Below, piece by piece: positions 5,940 through 12,762 of a stretch of DNA of 12,762 bases. Under the pieces are notes generated by a model, which had not been told where the DNA came from, searched no databases, and was given only the letters and a program-made list of their open reading frames with translations. Position 1 is the first letter of the stretch; every line of letters begins with the position of its first letter. The position numbers were made by a program, and so were the translations under genes. Origin of the DNA: Clostridiales bacterium UBA4821 (lineage in GTDB: Bacteria > Bacillota > Clostridia > Acetivibrionales > UBA4821); NCBI GenBank assembly GCA_002402315.1, contig DHFP01000228.1:1-12762 (forward strand). Reading direction: 5' to 3'.

Positions 5940-8900
5940 TTAAGTCGCCACTATTTTCACACATTCATCTCCTAACAAACTCTTCAGTTCCTCCATCAAG
6001 CTGTCATTAAGCGTCACCCACATTTCTTTACCGGCTAATTTTGTAGTTCTCTCATTTTCAAAGTATGCATAGACAGGCGTTAGCCCATTAAAAAACTTTA
6101 GTGATGACCATACTGCATCAAGAGCTTCCTGCTCTAAATCCGGTTTGATTTTTAGAAAAAGCTTTTGAGTCTTTGTTTTAACCAATGGACTAATCTCTTC
6201 ACATAAAATTTTGGGTTCTTCATCCTCTTTAATACTCACTCTACCTTTCAAAGTTACAATATTATCTACTTCTATAAAGTTTGCATATTTCTCTAAAACA
6301 GTGGGGAAGATCAGTATCTCAATACTACCTGGCAGGTCTTCCAGCCTAATGAATGCCATAATGTTATTGCTCTTTGTTACCTTTGTTTTCTTTTCTGTTA
6401 TTATTCCACCTAATACTACATTTTGCCCGTCACCGATTGATAAGTCCTGAGTCCTGAGTCCTGAGTCCTGAGTGTTTGAACTGTTATTGGCTGAATTTAA
6501 TATGTCTAAAGTGGTGGCTGTACAACTTTTCTTTAGTTCATCCTCATAGCCTTCCAATGGGTGCCCGCTAATATACAACCCCAGCATGTCTTTTTCCATT
6601 GAAAGCAAAACTTTTGACGGGTGCTCGTTTATTTCCGGCAGCGGCATATTGCCTTTTACGTGGTTGATTTGAGAATCAAACAAAGAAACCTGTCCCTGTA
6701 TATTTTTCTTCCGGTTACCCTGTATCCCTTCGATTACTCTCTCAAATACAGCCATGAGTTGGGATCTGTAAATATTAAGTGAGTCAAAAGATCCGCTTTT
6801 TATAAGACTTTCAATGCATCTCTTATTTATTTCTCTCAGGTCGATATTCTCACAAAAATGATAAAAATCTGTAAACTTTCCGGTCTTAATTCGTGATTGA
6901 ATGATACTCTTAACTGCATTTTCCCCTACATTTTTAATAGCTGCCAGCCCAAACCTGATATTATTGCCGGAGATTGTAAAACCTGCTGAACTCTCGTTTA
7001 TGTCTGGCGGCAGCACTTTTATCCCCATACTTCTACATTCATGTATATACTGCGTAACCTTATTAACATTCCCAAGGAAGCTGTTGAGTATAGCCGCCAT
7101 AAACTCCACCGGATAATAAGTTTTTAACCATGCTGTCTGATATGCGATTACCGCATATGCAGCAGCATGCGACTTGTTGAATGCATATTTTGCAAATTCC
7201 ATCATCTCATCAAAAATCTTATTTGAAGATGCTTGGTCTATTCCATTTCTAACGGCACCTGGAACTACTATATTCCCATCCTCATCGACTATTCCATGGA
7301 TAAAGTTTTCCCTTTCCTGTCTCATAACTTCGGTTTTCTTCTTGGACATCGCTCTTCTAACAAGGTCAGACCGGCCTAAAGAATAACCTGCCAGGTCACG
7401 TACAATCTGCATTACCTGTTCCTGATATACCATACAGCCATAAGTTACCTTCAGGATTGGCTCCAATTTGGGGTGAGTATACTCTATCCTGTCCGAATTG
7501 TTTTTATTTCGTATATACCTGGGAATCTGATCCATTGGCCCAGGTCTGTAGAGTGAAATTCCTGCGATTATATCTTCTAAAGACGTAGGCTTCAATTCCT
7601 TCATAAACTGTTTCATTCCAGCACTTTCAAGCTGGAACACCCCGTCTGTTTTTCCCTCTCCTATCAGTTTAAATACCTTTCCGTCGTAATAATCTATTGA
7701 AGATATATCAATCTTAATATCTTTATTCTCTTTGGCAAGGGTTACTGCATCTCTTATAACCGTCAGCGTTCTAAGTCCCAGAAAATCCATCTTGAGGAGA
7801 CCGAGTTCCTCCAGCATCCCCATGGTAAACTGTGTAGTCACACCGCCATCTTCACTCTTTTGGAGAGGAACATAGTCTACGACAGGATCACTGGTTATAA
7901 CAACACCGGCTGCATGAATAGAAGCATGTCTGGTTAACCCTTCCAATGCTTTTGCAGAGTCTATCAGTTTTTTAACCTGAGTATTTTCATCATACAGTTT
8001 TTTGAGCTCATGGTTTACTTCAAGAGCTCTATCAATAGTTACTCCCAATTCAAAGGGTATATGTTTTGCAATTACATCTACATCAGCATACGGTATGTCA
8101 AGCGCTCTTCCTACATCCCTTATTGCAGCCCTTGCAGCCATGGTGCCAAAGGTTATTATCTGCGCAACCCTGTCACTGCCGTATTTCCTGACAACATAAT
8201 CAATAACCTCCTGCCTTCTCTCAAAACAGAAATCAATATCAATATCGGGCATGCTTATCCTATCCGGATTTAAGAATCTTTCAAAAATTAACCCGTATTT
8301 CAGCGGATCAATATCGGTTATCCCCAGGCAGTAAGATACAAGACTCCCTGCAGCGGAACCTCTCCCCGGTCCAACCATTATTCCATTATCCTTTGCATAC
8401 TTTATAAAATCCCATACTATCAAAAAGTAATCAACATAACCCATCTTTTCAATAGTGGTCAATTCGTAATTCAGCCTTTCAATAATGTCCGAATTAGCAC
8501 CACTGCCGTATCGTCTATTTAAACCTTCATCACATAAATCTCTAAGATATTGCCCCGGCTCCTTCCCTTGAGGAACCTCATATGTGGGCAAGCGGAGTTT
8601 GTTGAACTCTATTTCAACATTGCACTCCTCTGCAATTTTTAATGTGTTTTCGATAGCCTCAGGTATGTTTTTAAACCTCTCTATCATTTCCTCCGGTGAC
8701 TTTAGATAGAATTCCTGCGTTTGAAATCTCATCCTATCTTCATCATTGATGGTTTTTCCTGTCTGAATGCACAACAGTATTTCATGAATCTCATGGTCTG
8801 TTCCCGTCAGGTAATGAGCGTCATTGGTTGCAGCCAGCGGAATATTGCATTCCTGTGACAGCCTGATCAACTGCTGGTTAACCACACGTTGATCCTCAAT

Positions 8901-9437
8901 TCCATTATCCTGCAGTTCTAAATAAAATTTTCCCTCTCCGAATATCTGTTTGAAACGCAGCGCTAATTCCTTGGCCTTGGAATAATTACCGTTTAGCAGA
9001 GCCTTTGGAATATCGCCAGAGAGGCATGCACTTAATCCGATTATCCCATCTGCATATTTTTCAAGAACTTCTAAATCTATTCGAGGCTTATAGTAAAATC
9101 CCTCGGTAAAGCCTATTGAAACCAGCTTCATTAGATTCTTGTAACCTTCATTGTTTTTAGCCAGTAAAACAAGGTGTCCCTGCGAAGAATCCGCCCCTGT
9201 CTGCTTGTCGTGCCTTGTCCTGGCAGCTGTATATACCTCACATCCCAGTATGGGTTTAAGTCCCTGTTTGGTACATTCTTTATAGAATTCCGCAGCACCA
9301 TACATAACCCCATGGTCTGTAATAGCAATACTATTCATGCCCAGTTCTTTTGCTCTGGCAACCAGGTCATGAATCCTATTTGCCCCGTCAAGGAGGCTGT
9401 ATTCTGTATGAACATGCAGGTGAACAAAATTGGACAT
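5940..9437 (-). CDS. dnaE: DNA polymerase III alpha subunit (DnaE)
   Basis: This is a C-family replicative DNA polymerase, 1165 residues, the usual DnaE1 size. The N-terminal PHP domain shows HLHVH (His8, His10), Asp17, His42 (ITDHG), Glu67, His88, Cys138, and Asp206/His208 (NDAHY), which is the full set of metal-site residues. The polymerase active site has Asp398 and Asp400 in PDIDIDF and Asp551 in KMDFLGL. A GPGRGSAAGS phosphate-binding motif precedes it. A clamp-binding motif QVSLFD lies at residues 916-921, and an OB-fold domain starts near VVLGGIITEKKTK. Residues 989-998 are encoded by a 7-bp tandem repeat in the linker before the OB fold. The ATG at 9437 has an AAGGAG site. Many Clostridia also carry PolC, which is not seen here. 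mtrB follows after 53 bp. Confidence 0.97.
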   Translation of the reverse strand: MSNFVHLHVHTEYSLLDGANRIHDLVARAKELGMNSIAITDHGVMYGAAEFYKECTKQGLKPILGCEVYTAARTRHDKQTGADSSQGHLVLLAKNNEGYKNLMKLVSIGFTEGFYYKPRIDLEVLEKYADGIIGLSACLSGDIPKALLNGNYSKAKELALRFKQIFGEGKFYLELQDNGIEDQRVVNQQLIRLSQECNIPLAATNDAHYLTGTDHEIHEILLCIQTGKTINDEDRMRFQTQEFYLKSPEEMIERFKNIPEAIENTLKIAEECNVEIEFNKLRLPTYEVPQGKEPGQYLRDLCDEGLNRRYGSGANSDIIERLNYELTTIEKMGYVDYFLIVWDFIKYAKDNGIMVGPGRGSAAGSLVSYCLGITDIDPLKYGLIFERFLNPDRISMPDIDIDFCFERRQEVIDYVVRKYGSDRVAQIITFGTMAARAAIRDVGRALDIPYADVDVIAKHIPFELGVTIDRALEVNHELKKLYDENTQVKKLIDSAKALEGLTRHASIHAAGVVITSDPVVDYVPLQKSEDGGVTTQFTMGMLEELGLLKMDFLGLRTLTVIRDAVTLAKENKDIKIDISSIDYYDGKVFKLIGEGKTDGVFQLESAGMKQFMKELKPTSLEDIIAGISLYRPGPMDQIPRYIRNKNNSDRIEYTHPKLEPILKVTYGCMVYQEQVMQIVRDLAGYSLGRSDLVRRAMSKKKTEVMRQERENFIHGIVDEDGNIVVPGAVRNGIDQASSNKIFDEMMEFAKYAFNKSHAAAYAVIAYQTAWLKTYYPVEFMAAILNSFLGNVNKVTQYIHECRSMGIKVLPPDINESSAGFTISGNNIRFGLAAIKNVGENAVKSIIQSRIKTGKFTDFYHFCENIDLREINKRCIESLIKSGSFDSLNIYRSQLMAVFERVIEGIQGNRKKNIQGQVSLFDSQINHVKGNMPLPEINEHPSKVLLSMEKDMLGLYISGHPLEGYEDELKKSCTATTLDILNSANNSSNTQDSGLRTQDLSIGDGQNVVLGGIITEKKTKVTKSNNIMAFIRLEDLPGSIEILIFPTVLEKYANFIEVDNIVTLKGRVSIKEDEEPKILCEEISPLVKTKTQKLFLKIKPDLEQEALDAVWSSLKFFNGLTPVYAYFENERTTKLAGKEMWVTLNDSLMEELKSLLGDECVKIVAT
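6443..6473. repeat. 7-bp tandem repeat (AGTCCTG, four copies plus AGT) inside dnaE
   Basis: AGTCCTG is repeated exactly at 6443, 6450, 6457 and 6464, then AGT. In the dnaE sense the unit reads ACTCAGG and encodes the period-7 peptide TQDSGLR-TQD (residues 989-998) in the linker before the OB-fold domain. Gain or loss of one or two units would shift the dnaE frame; only steps of three units keep it. Confidence 0.95.
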
Positions 9438-9463
9438 AAAAGGCTCCTTAAAACTTTTGTTCT

Positions 9464-9472
9464 ATTATATCA
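9464..9472 (-). promoter_or_regulatory. Candidate extended -10 promoter for dnaE
   Basis: The minus strand carries TGATATAAT: a perfect TATAAT (9464-9469) with the TGN extension (9470-9472). It lies in the 38-bp gap between rqcP and dnaE, about 26 bp before the dnaE ATG. No good -35 box is seen, which extended -10 promoters can tolerate. Confidence 0.5.
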
Positions 9473-9475
9473 TAT

Positions 9476-9715
9476 TTACAATATCCTTAACATCTCATGA
9501 GCCTCACCTTTTCTTACATGCTCGCTTATGCTTAAAACTTCAAACCTGGTTACCTTCTCCCCAAAACGCATTTCAATGATATCCCCAACTTTAACTTCAG
9601 CTGAAGCTTTAGCAGTCTTATCATTTATCTTCACTCTTCCTGCATCACAAACTTCATTTGCAATGGTCCTTCTTTTTATAATCCGTGAAACTTTTAAATA
9701 TTTATCTAGTCTCAT
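9476..9715 (-). CDS. rqcP: S4-domain RNA-binding protein RqcP (YabO family)
   Basis: This 79-residue protein is almost entirely one S4 RNA-binding domain. It runs from MRLDKYLKVSRIIKRRTIANEVCDAGRVKINDKTAK through the strand VKVGDIIEMRFG to a short C-terminal strand-helix. Homologues (YabO, renamed RqcP in Bacillus) bind the obstructed 50S subunit and help RqcH add alanine tails in ribosome quality control. Hsp15/HslR is a related alternative. RqcP is favoured because the gene sits close to mazG and a YabM-type flippase, as in Bacillus. The ATG at 9715 has AGGAGG at 9721-9726. That site lies only two bases from the base of a 21-bp terminator stem, so expression likely depends on read-through from hup or a very close promoter. 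dnaE follows after 38 bp. Confidence 0.88.
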   Translation of the reverse strand: MRLDKYLKVSRIIKRRTIANEVCDAGRVKINDKTAKASAEVKVGDIIEMRFGEKVTRFEVLSISEHVRKGEAHEMLRIL

Positions 9716-9728
9716 ATTAACCTCCTGT

Positions 9729-9774
9729 AAACATAATAAAAAAATCAGGTTACCCTGATTTTTTTATTATGTTT
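9729..9774. terminator. Long perfect hairpin, bidirectional terminator between hup and rqcP
   Basis: A perfect 21-bp stem (9729-9749 with 9754-9774) closes the 4-base loop TTAC. The GC-containing TCAGG/CCTGA top is flanked by seven A on one side and seven T on the other, so both strands read as hairpin plus U-run. It ends about 12 bp after the hup stop codon and is expected to terminate most transcripts leaving hup. Confidence 0.9.
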
Positions 9775-9785
9775 TATTTCTAAAC

Positions 9786-10061
9786 TTATTTGCTTACTGC
9801 ATCCTTTAGAGCTTTACCTACTTTGAATACAGGAGCTTTTGATGCAGGTATTGTGATTTCTTCTTTAGTCTGAGGATTGCGGCCTTTTCTTTCAGCCCTA
9901 TTTCTTACTTCGAATGAACCAAAGCCTACTAATTGAACTTTGTCACCTTTTACTAGAGCTTCTTCAACACTATCAACTAACGCATTCAGAGCCTTTTCTG
10001 AATCCTTCTTTGATAGTTTACTTTTCTCTGCCATACTAGCTACTAGTTCAGATTTATTCAT
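9786..10061 (-). CDS. hup: Nucleoid protein HU (DNABII family)
   Basis: HU is a small basic dimer that binds and bends DNA without strict sequence need and compacts the nucleoid. The 91 residues show MNKSELVASMAEKSKLSKKDSEKAL (helical dimerisation part), then the DNABII signature GFGSFEVRNRAERKGRNPQT, the DNA-inserting arm around NPQTKEEITIPA, and the closing helix VFKVGKALKDAV. The ATG at 10061 is chosen: it lies eight bases from AGGAGG (10071-10076) and gives the standard HU start. A TTG at 10064 would add one residue. The gene sits between mazG and rqcP and is followed by a very strong terminator, as fits an abundant protein with its own transcript. Confidence 0.96.
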   Translation of the reverse strand: MNKSELVASMAEKSKLSKKDSEKALNALVDSVEEALVKGDKVQLVGFGSFEVRNRAERKGRNPQTKEEITIPASKAPVFKVGKALKDAVSK

Positions 10062-10087
10062 CAATCATACCTCCTAATAAAATTTTA

Positions 10088-10115
10088 CATATAGCTTATT
10101 CGCTAAATTTTCCAA
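10088..10115 (-). promoter_or_regulatory. Weak candidate promoter for hup
   Basis: On the minus strand TTGGAA (10110-10115), 16 bp, TATATG (10088-10093) is the best sigma-A-like pair in the mazG-hup gap. The -10 box matches four of six consensus bases, so the call is weak. Confidence 0.3.
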
Positions 10116-10141
10116 AATTCCTTCTCGAATCATATATAGTT

Positions 10142-10942
10142 TTAATCTTTTTTTTCAAAAATATGTGTTTTTGCCTCATTCCACAGCAAATCCATTTCTT
10201 CTAATGACATTTGTTCCATTTTTTTCCCTTTTTGTACAGCTGTTTTTTCAATATATTCAAATCTTTTAATAAACTTCTCTATGGTTAAACTAAGAGCTAA
10301 TTCCGGATGAACCTTCAAGAATCTTGAAACATTTACAACAGCAAAAAGCAAATCACCAAGCTCTTCCGACATTTTATCCGCATTTCCGCTTTGCTGTGCC
10401 TCGTTTAACTCATCAATCTCTTCATATACCTTTTCCATTGCGTCTTTTACAGTATCCCAATCAAACCCTACTTCAGCAGCTTTCTGCTGGACCTTGAAAC
10501 TCCTCATTAGAGCCGGAAGATTTTTGGCTATACTCTTTAGACCATCGGTATAATTATGTAACTGCTTCTCTTTTCTTTTGACTATCTCCCAGTTGTTCAC
10601 AACATCTTCAGCCGTATCCGCCTTATCGCTGCCAAACACATGAGTGTGCCGGGAATACATTTTTTTTGTTATACCTGTTATTACATCCCCTATGTCAAAA
10701 TGGTTATTTTCTTCTGCTATTCTGGCATGAAATATTACTTGAAGAAGTAAGTCTCCTAATTCTTCACAAAGCAAGTCCTTGCTTATCTTGTCGATGGCTT
10801 CAAGAACTTCATAAGTCTCTTCTATCAAATATCTCTTAAGAGATTCATGGGTCTGCTCCCTGTCCCAGGGGCAGCCTCTATCGCTTCTCAATATTCTCAT
10901 AACTTCCACAAGGTCGTCAAAGGTATACTTGTCCTTATTCAT
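10142..10942 (-). CDS. mazG: Nucleoside triphosphate pyrophosphohydrolase MazG
   Basis: MazG hydrolyses (d)NTPs to NMP and pyrophosphate and is linked to nucleotide-pool cleaning and stress. The 266-residue protein has two MazG all-alpha domains in the order of Escherichia coli MazG. The first carries CPWDREQTH, then EETYE (Glu41, Glu42, Glu45) and EELGD (Glu60, Glu61, Asp64), the Mg-binding EExxE...ExxD set. The second carries KAAEVGFDW, YEEIDEL and SEELGDLLFAVVN. The ATG at 10942 is chosen because GAAGGAG lies eight bases upstream; a TTG at 10966 would add eight residues with no family support. Bacillus YabN at the same locus is fused to an N-terminal tetrapyrrole methylase-like domain, which is absent here. 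An extended -10 motif sits just upstream. Confidence 0.94.
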   Translation of the reverse strand: MNKDKYTFDDLVEVMRILRSDRGCPWDREQTHESLKRYLIEETYEVLEAIDKISKDLLCEELGDLLLQVIFHARIAEENNHFDIGDVITGITKKMYSRHTHVFGSDKADTAEDVVNNWEIVKRKEKQLHNYTDGLKSIAKNLPALMRSFKVQQKAAEVGFDWDTVKDAMEKVYEEIDELNEAQQSGNADKMSEELGDLLFAVVNVSRFLKVHPELALSLTIEKFIKRFEYIEKTAVQKGKKMEQMSLEEMDLLWNEAKTHIFEKKD

Positions 10943-10991
10943 TAGGCTGACTCCTTCTTTCGGCAACTTATTTCAATTATTGTACCCTGAA

Positions 10992-11000
10992 ATTATATCA
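10992..11000 (-). promoter_or_regulatory. Candidate extended -10 promoter for mazG
   Basis: TGATATAAT on the minus strand (TATAAT 10992-10997, TGN 10998-11000) lies about 50 bp before the mazG ATG, in the gap after the flippase gene. The -35 region is poor. It is the same nine-base motif as the candidate dnaE promoter. Confidence 0.45.
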
Positions 11001-11008
11001 ATTACATA

Positions 11009-12655
11009 TCATAACAAATTCATCTTTATCAAAACATTACTTATCTTATCTCCATAGGGAAGCATCTTGAAGTCATCCCTGGTTAAGACCTTAAGTGATA
11101 AAAGCATAAGTGCATAGACAAGTGCAGCAATAGATATAGCCAGTAGTGTAGAAACAGAAACCGAATGAATATACGTTGACATGGCTCTGTATATGAATAT
11201 CGCTGTTACTCCCATGGCAGTAACCGCAATAGCAGGTTTTAGCAGGAAGTCGGCAAAACTTATGTTAAGTTTTATTTTTCTTAATAAGGCAATCATACTT
11301 ATGGCAGTTGCAATCAAGTAGCATACAATTGAACTGATTGCAGCTCCCTTTATACCAAAAGCAGGATTAGGGATTAGTGTATAATTTAAGGCTAATTTCA
11401 CAGCTGCCCCTACAATCAAGGCAACAGCAGGAACAATTACCATCCCAAGCCCTTGCAAAGCACCTGCGAGAGTCTGTGCAAGTGCTATAAAGATTATTGA
11501 TAAGGCACTTATTGCTACCAGATAACCACCTGCATTTGCATTCGGGAACAAGGTATGAATGATTGGGTCAGCCAGTACCGATAAGCCTATAGAAGCAGGA
11601 AGTCCAATCAGTATGGTTATCTTTAGTGAAAAAGATATTCTATTTGAAGCAGTCTTTGTATCCTTTACGGCCATTGCGCCGGCTACAGCAGGTACCAATG
11701 CAGTCGCAAATGCTATATTAAGAGCCAGAGGAAAATTAACCAGTACATCCCCTTTACCTGTAAGGATTCCGAAAAGATCCTTTGCCTGTTCATAGCTAAC
11801 TCCGCTCGCCTGCAATCTATTCATAACAGTAGCCAAGTCAACAATACCGGCAATTGTTAAAATAATTGAACCTAGCGAAATTGGAATGGAAAGCTTAATA
11901 AGCCTTTTCATTATATCTCTGACTGGGTCTAGCGCCTTTACAACCGATTGATTTCTTATTTCTTCCCACAAGCTCCGCTTTTTTCTGCTGTAATACCACA
12001 AAAGATATATTGCACTTGCTATTGTTCCTAGGGTAGTCCCCAATGTCGCACCTGCTGCCATATTCTTTGTAGAAGCAAGGGAGGTGCCTGCAAACATAAT
12101 ACCTGCCTGCTGGCCAAGTATCATAAAAAGATAAACGAAACCAATGGTAAAAGTACATTTTGCCAGCTGGTCAATAACCTGTGAACCGGCTTGTGCCCTC
12201 ATATCATAAAGACCTTGAAAATATCCTCTAAAGACTGATGCAATAGCTACAAAAAAAACTGAAGGAGCAAGAACGTACATAACAATCTCAGCATCAGGGT
12301 TACCAACCCATACAGATATTGGTTTGGATGCTGCAAAGAGAATAACCGATCCCAGAATACCTATGGACGTAAATAGAAAAAATGCAACCCTGAACATCCT
12401 ATGAGCGCCTTTATAATCACCGACGGCTGCCTTTTCAGAAACCAGTTTGGCTAGAGCAGCCGGGATACCGGTTGTAGATACTGCCAAAAGTACCAAATAA
12501 ACTTTAAATCCTGTACTATATAAGCTGTTTCCCTCATCTCCAAATCCGTTTATATTTGTAATTACAACTCTGTAAACAAATCCGAGAATTTTAATAATAA
12601 ATTGAGAAATTAAAATTATAAGAACTCCTGCTATAAATGTTTGTTTTTTACTCAC
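11009..12655 (-). CDS. MOP-superfamily polysaccharide/lipid flippase (YabM/SpoVB type)
   Basis: This is an integral membrane protein of 548 residues with about 14 predicted membrane helices, the usual count for the MOP/PST exporter family. It begins MSKKQTFIAGVLIILISQFIIKILGFVYRVVITN and contains FRGYFQGLYDMRAQAGSQVIDQ, a hallmark of the SpoVB/YabM/MurJ-like branch. Members move undecaprenyl-linked cell-wall or spore-cortex precursors across the membrane, or are thought to. Which lipid this one carries cannot be told. The start is GTG at 12655 with AAGGGAG seven bases upstream. Being followed by mazG, hup and rqcP matches the Bacillus yabM-yabN-yabO block, which favours a YabM orthologue over SpoVB proper. 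A sigma-A-like promoter precedes it. Confidence 0.88.
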   Translation of the reverse strand: MSKKQTFIAGVLIILISQFIIKILGFVYRVVITNINGFGDEGNSLYSTGFKVYLVLLAVSTTGIPAALAKLVSEKAAVGDYKGAHRMFRVAFFLFTSIGILGSVILFAASKPISVWVGNPDAEIVMYVLAPSVFFVAIASVFRGYFQGLYDMRAQAGSQVIDQLAKCTFTIGFVYLFMILGQQAGIMFAGTSLASTKNMAAGATLGTTLGTIASAIYLLWYYSRKKRSLWEEIRNQSVVKALDPVRDIMKRLIKLSIPISLGSIILTIAGIVDLATVMNRLQASGVSYEQAKDLFGILTGKGDVLVNFPLALNIAFATALVPAVAGAMAVKDTKTASNRISFSLKITILIGLPASIGLSVLADPIIHTLFPNANAGGYLVAISALSIIFIALAQTLAGALQGLGMVIVPAVALIVGAAVKLALNYTLIPNPAFGIKGAAISSIVCYLIATAISMIALLRKIKLNISFADFLLKPAIAVTAMGVTAIFIYRAMSTYIHSVSVSTLLAISIAALVYALMLLSLKVLTRDDFKMLPYGDKISNVLIKMNLL

Positions 12656-12695
12656 AACGTTGCTCCCTTTGTAAATTTATTCCCATGTAAAGTAT

Positions 12696-12723
12696 ATTAT
12701 AGCAGTTAAAATTTTAATATCAA
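12696..12723 (-). promoter_or_regulatory. Sigma-A-like promoter for the flippase gene
   Basis: On the minus strand the -35 box TTGATA (12718-12723), 16 bp and a perfect -10 TATAAT (12696-12701) lie about 40 bp before the GTG start. A start site near 12689 would give a leader of about 35 nt. No sigma-F or sigma-G-like site was seen. The rest of the right edge (12724-12762) holds no recognisable gene. Confidence 0.65.
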
Positions 12724-12762
12724 GGAAATTGATGTGGAAAAATAGAATAAACAAGGGTGAAC

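Noticed and set aside
6449..6473. GAG triplets repeated on the plus strand inside dnaE as a possible TRAP site
   Set aside because: The spacing is four nt rather than two to three, only four copies exist, and the strand is antisense to dnaE.
6443..6473. Short CRISPR-like repeat
   Set aside because: Units are 7 bp with no spacers and lie within coding sequence; this is a simple tandem repeat.
10059..10068. Tiny leader peptide ATG-ATT-GAT-GAA-TAA overlapping the hup start
   Set aside because: Its ATG is only one base from the ribosome site, too close for initiation.
12724..12762. 3' end of a spoVT gene at the right edge, expected from Bacillus gene order
   Set aside because: None of the three minus-strand frames gives a recognisable SpoVT C-terminus in this short stretch.

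Overview
The window looks like a chromosomal segment of a low-GC, spore-forming-type Clostridia, possibly of the Ruminiclostridium/Acetivibrio kind. This rests on the AT-rich base use, strong AGGAGG ribosome sites, a perfect CIRCE operator before groESL, and a gene block matching the Bacillus yabM-yabN-yabO neighbourhood. The species cannot be fixed from the sequence alone. Every host gene lies on the minus strand, so transcription runs from the right edge to the left.

Right part (about 12.7 to 9.5 kb), in transcription order: a MOP-superfamily membrane flippase (YabM/SpoVB type) with its own sigma-A-like promoter, a stand-alone MazG pyrophosphohydrolase, the nucleoid protein HU, a very long-stemmed bidirectional terminator, and the small S4 RNA-binding protein RqcP (YabO). 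In Bacillus subtilis this neighbourhood continues into yabP, yabQ and divIC; here dnaE follows instead.

Centre (9.4 to 3.5 kb): dnaE (replicative DNA polymerase III alpha subunit with an apparently complete PHP metal site), mtrB (TRAP, the 11-mer tryptophan-sensing RNA-binding protein), a small DUF2007-like protein, then pyruvate kinase overlapping a YbgC/FadM-type hotdog thioesterase. dnaE carries a 7-bp tandem repeat (four units and a part) in an interdomain linker.

Left part (3.4 to 1.3 kb): groES-groEL under a sigma-A-like promoter with a perfect HrcA/CIRCE operator. Downstream of groEL is a 200-bp stretch with degenerate 7-bp repeats around a palindrome, a hairpin that could terminate in both directions, and a possible IS end. 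The left edge is a mobile-element graveyard. An IS1182-family transposase gene has lost its N-terminus and is interrupted after about residue 304 by the end of a second element. That second element's terminus carries regularly spaced GGTCA motifs and a short N-terminal transposase remnant.

Most of the window is ordinary housekeeping DNA and I see no clear new multi-gene system. The points most worth a second look are TRAP beside dnaE rather than with folE, the 7-bp repeat inside dnaE whose copy number can only change in threes without breaking the gene, the 7-bp-period inverted array after groEL, and the nested IS junction.
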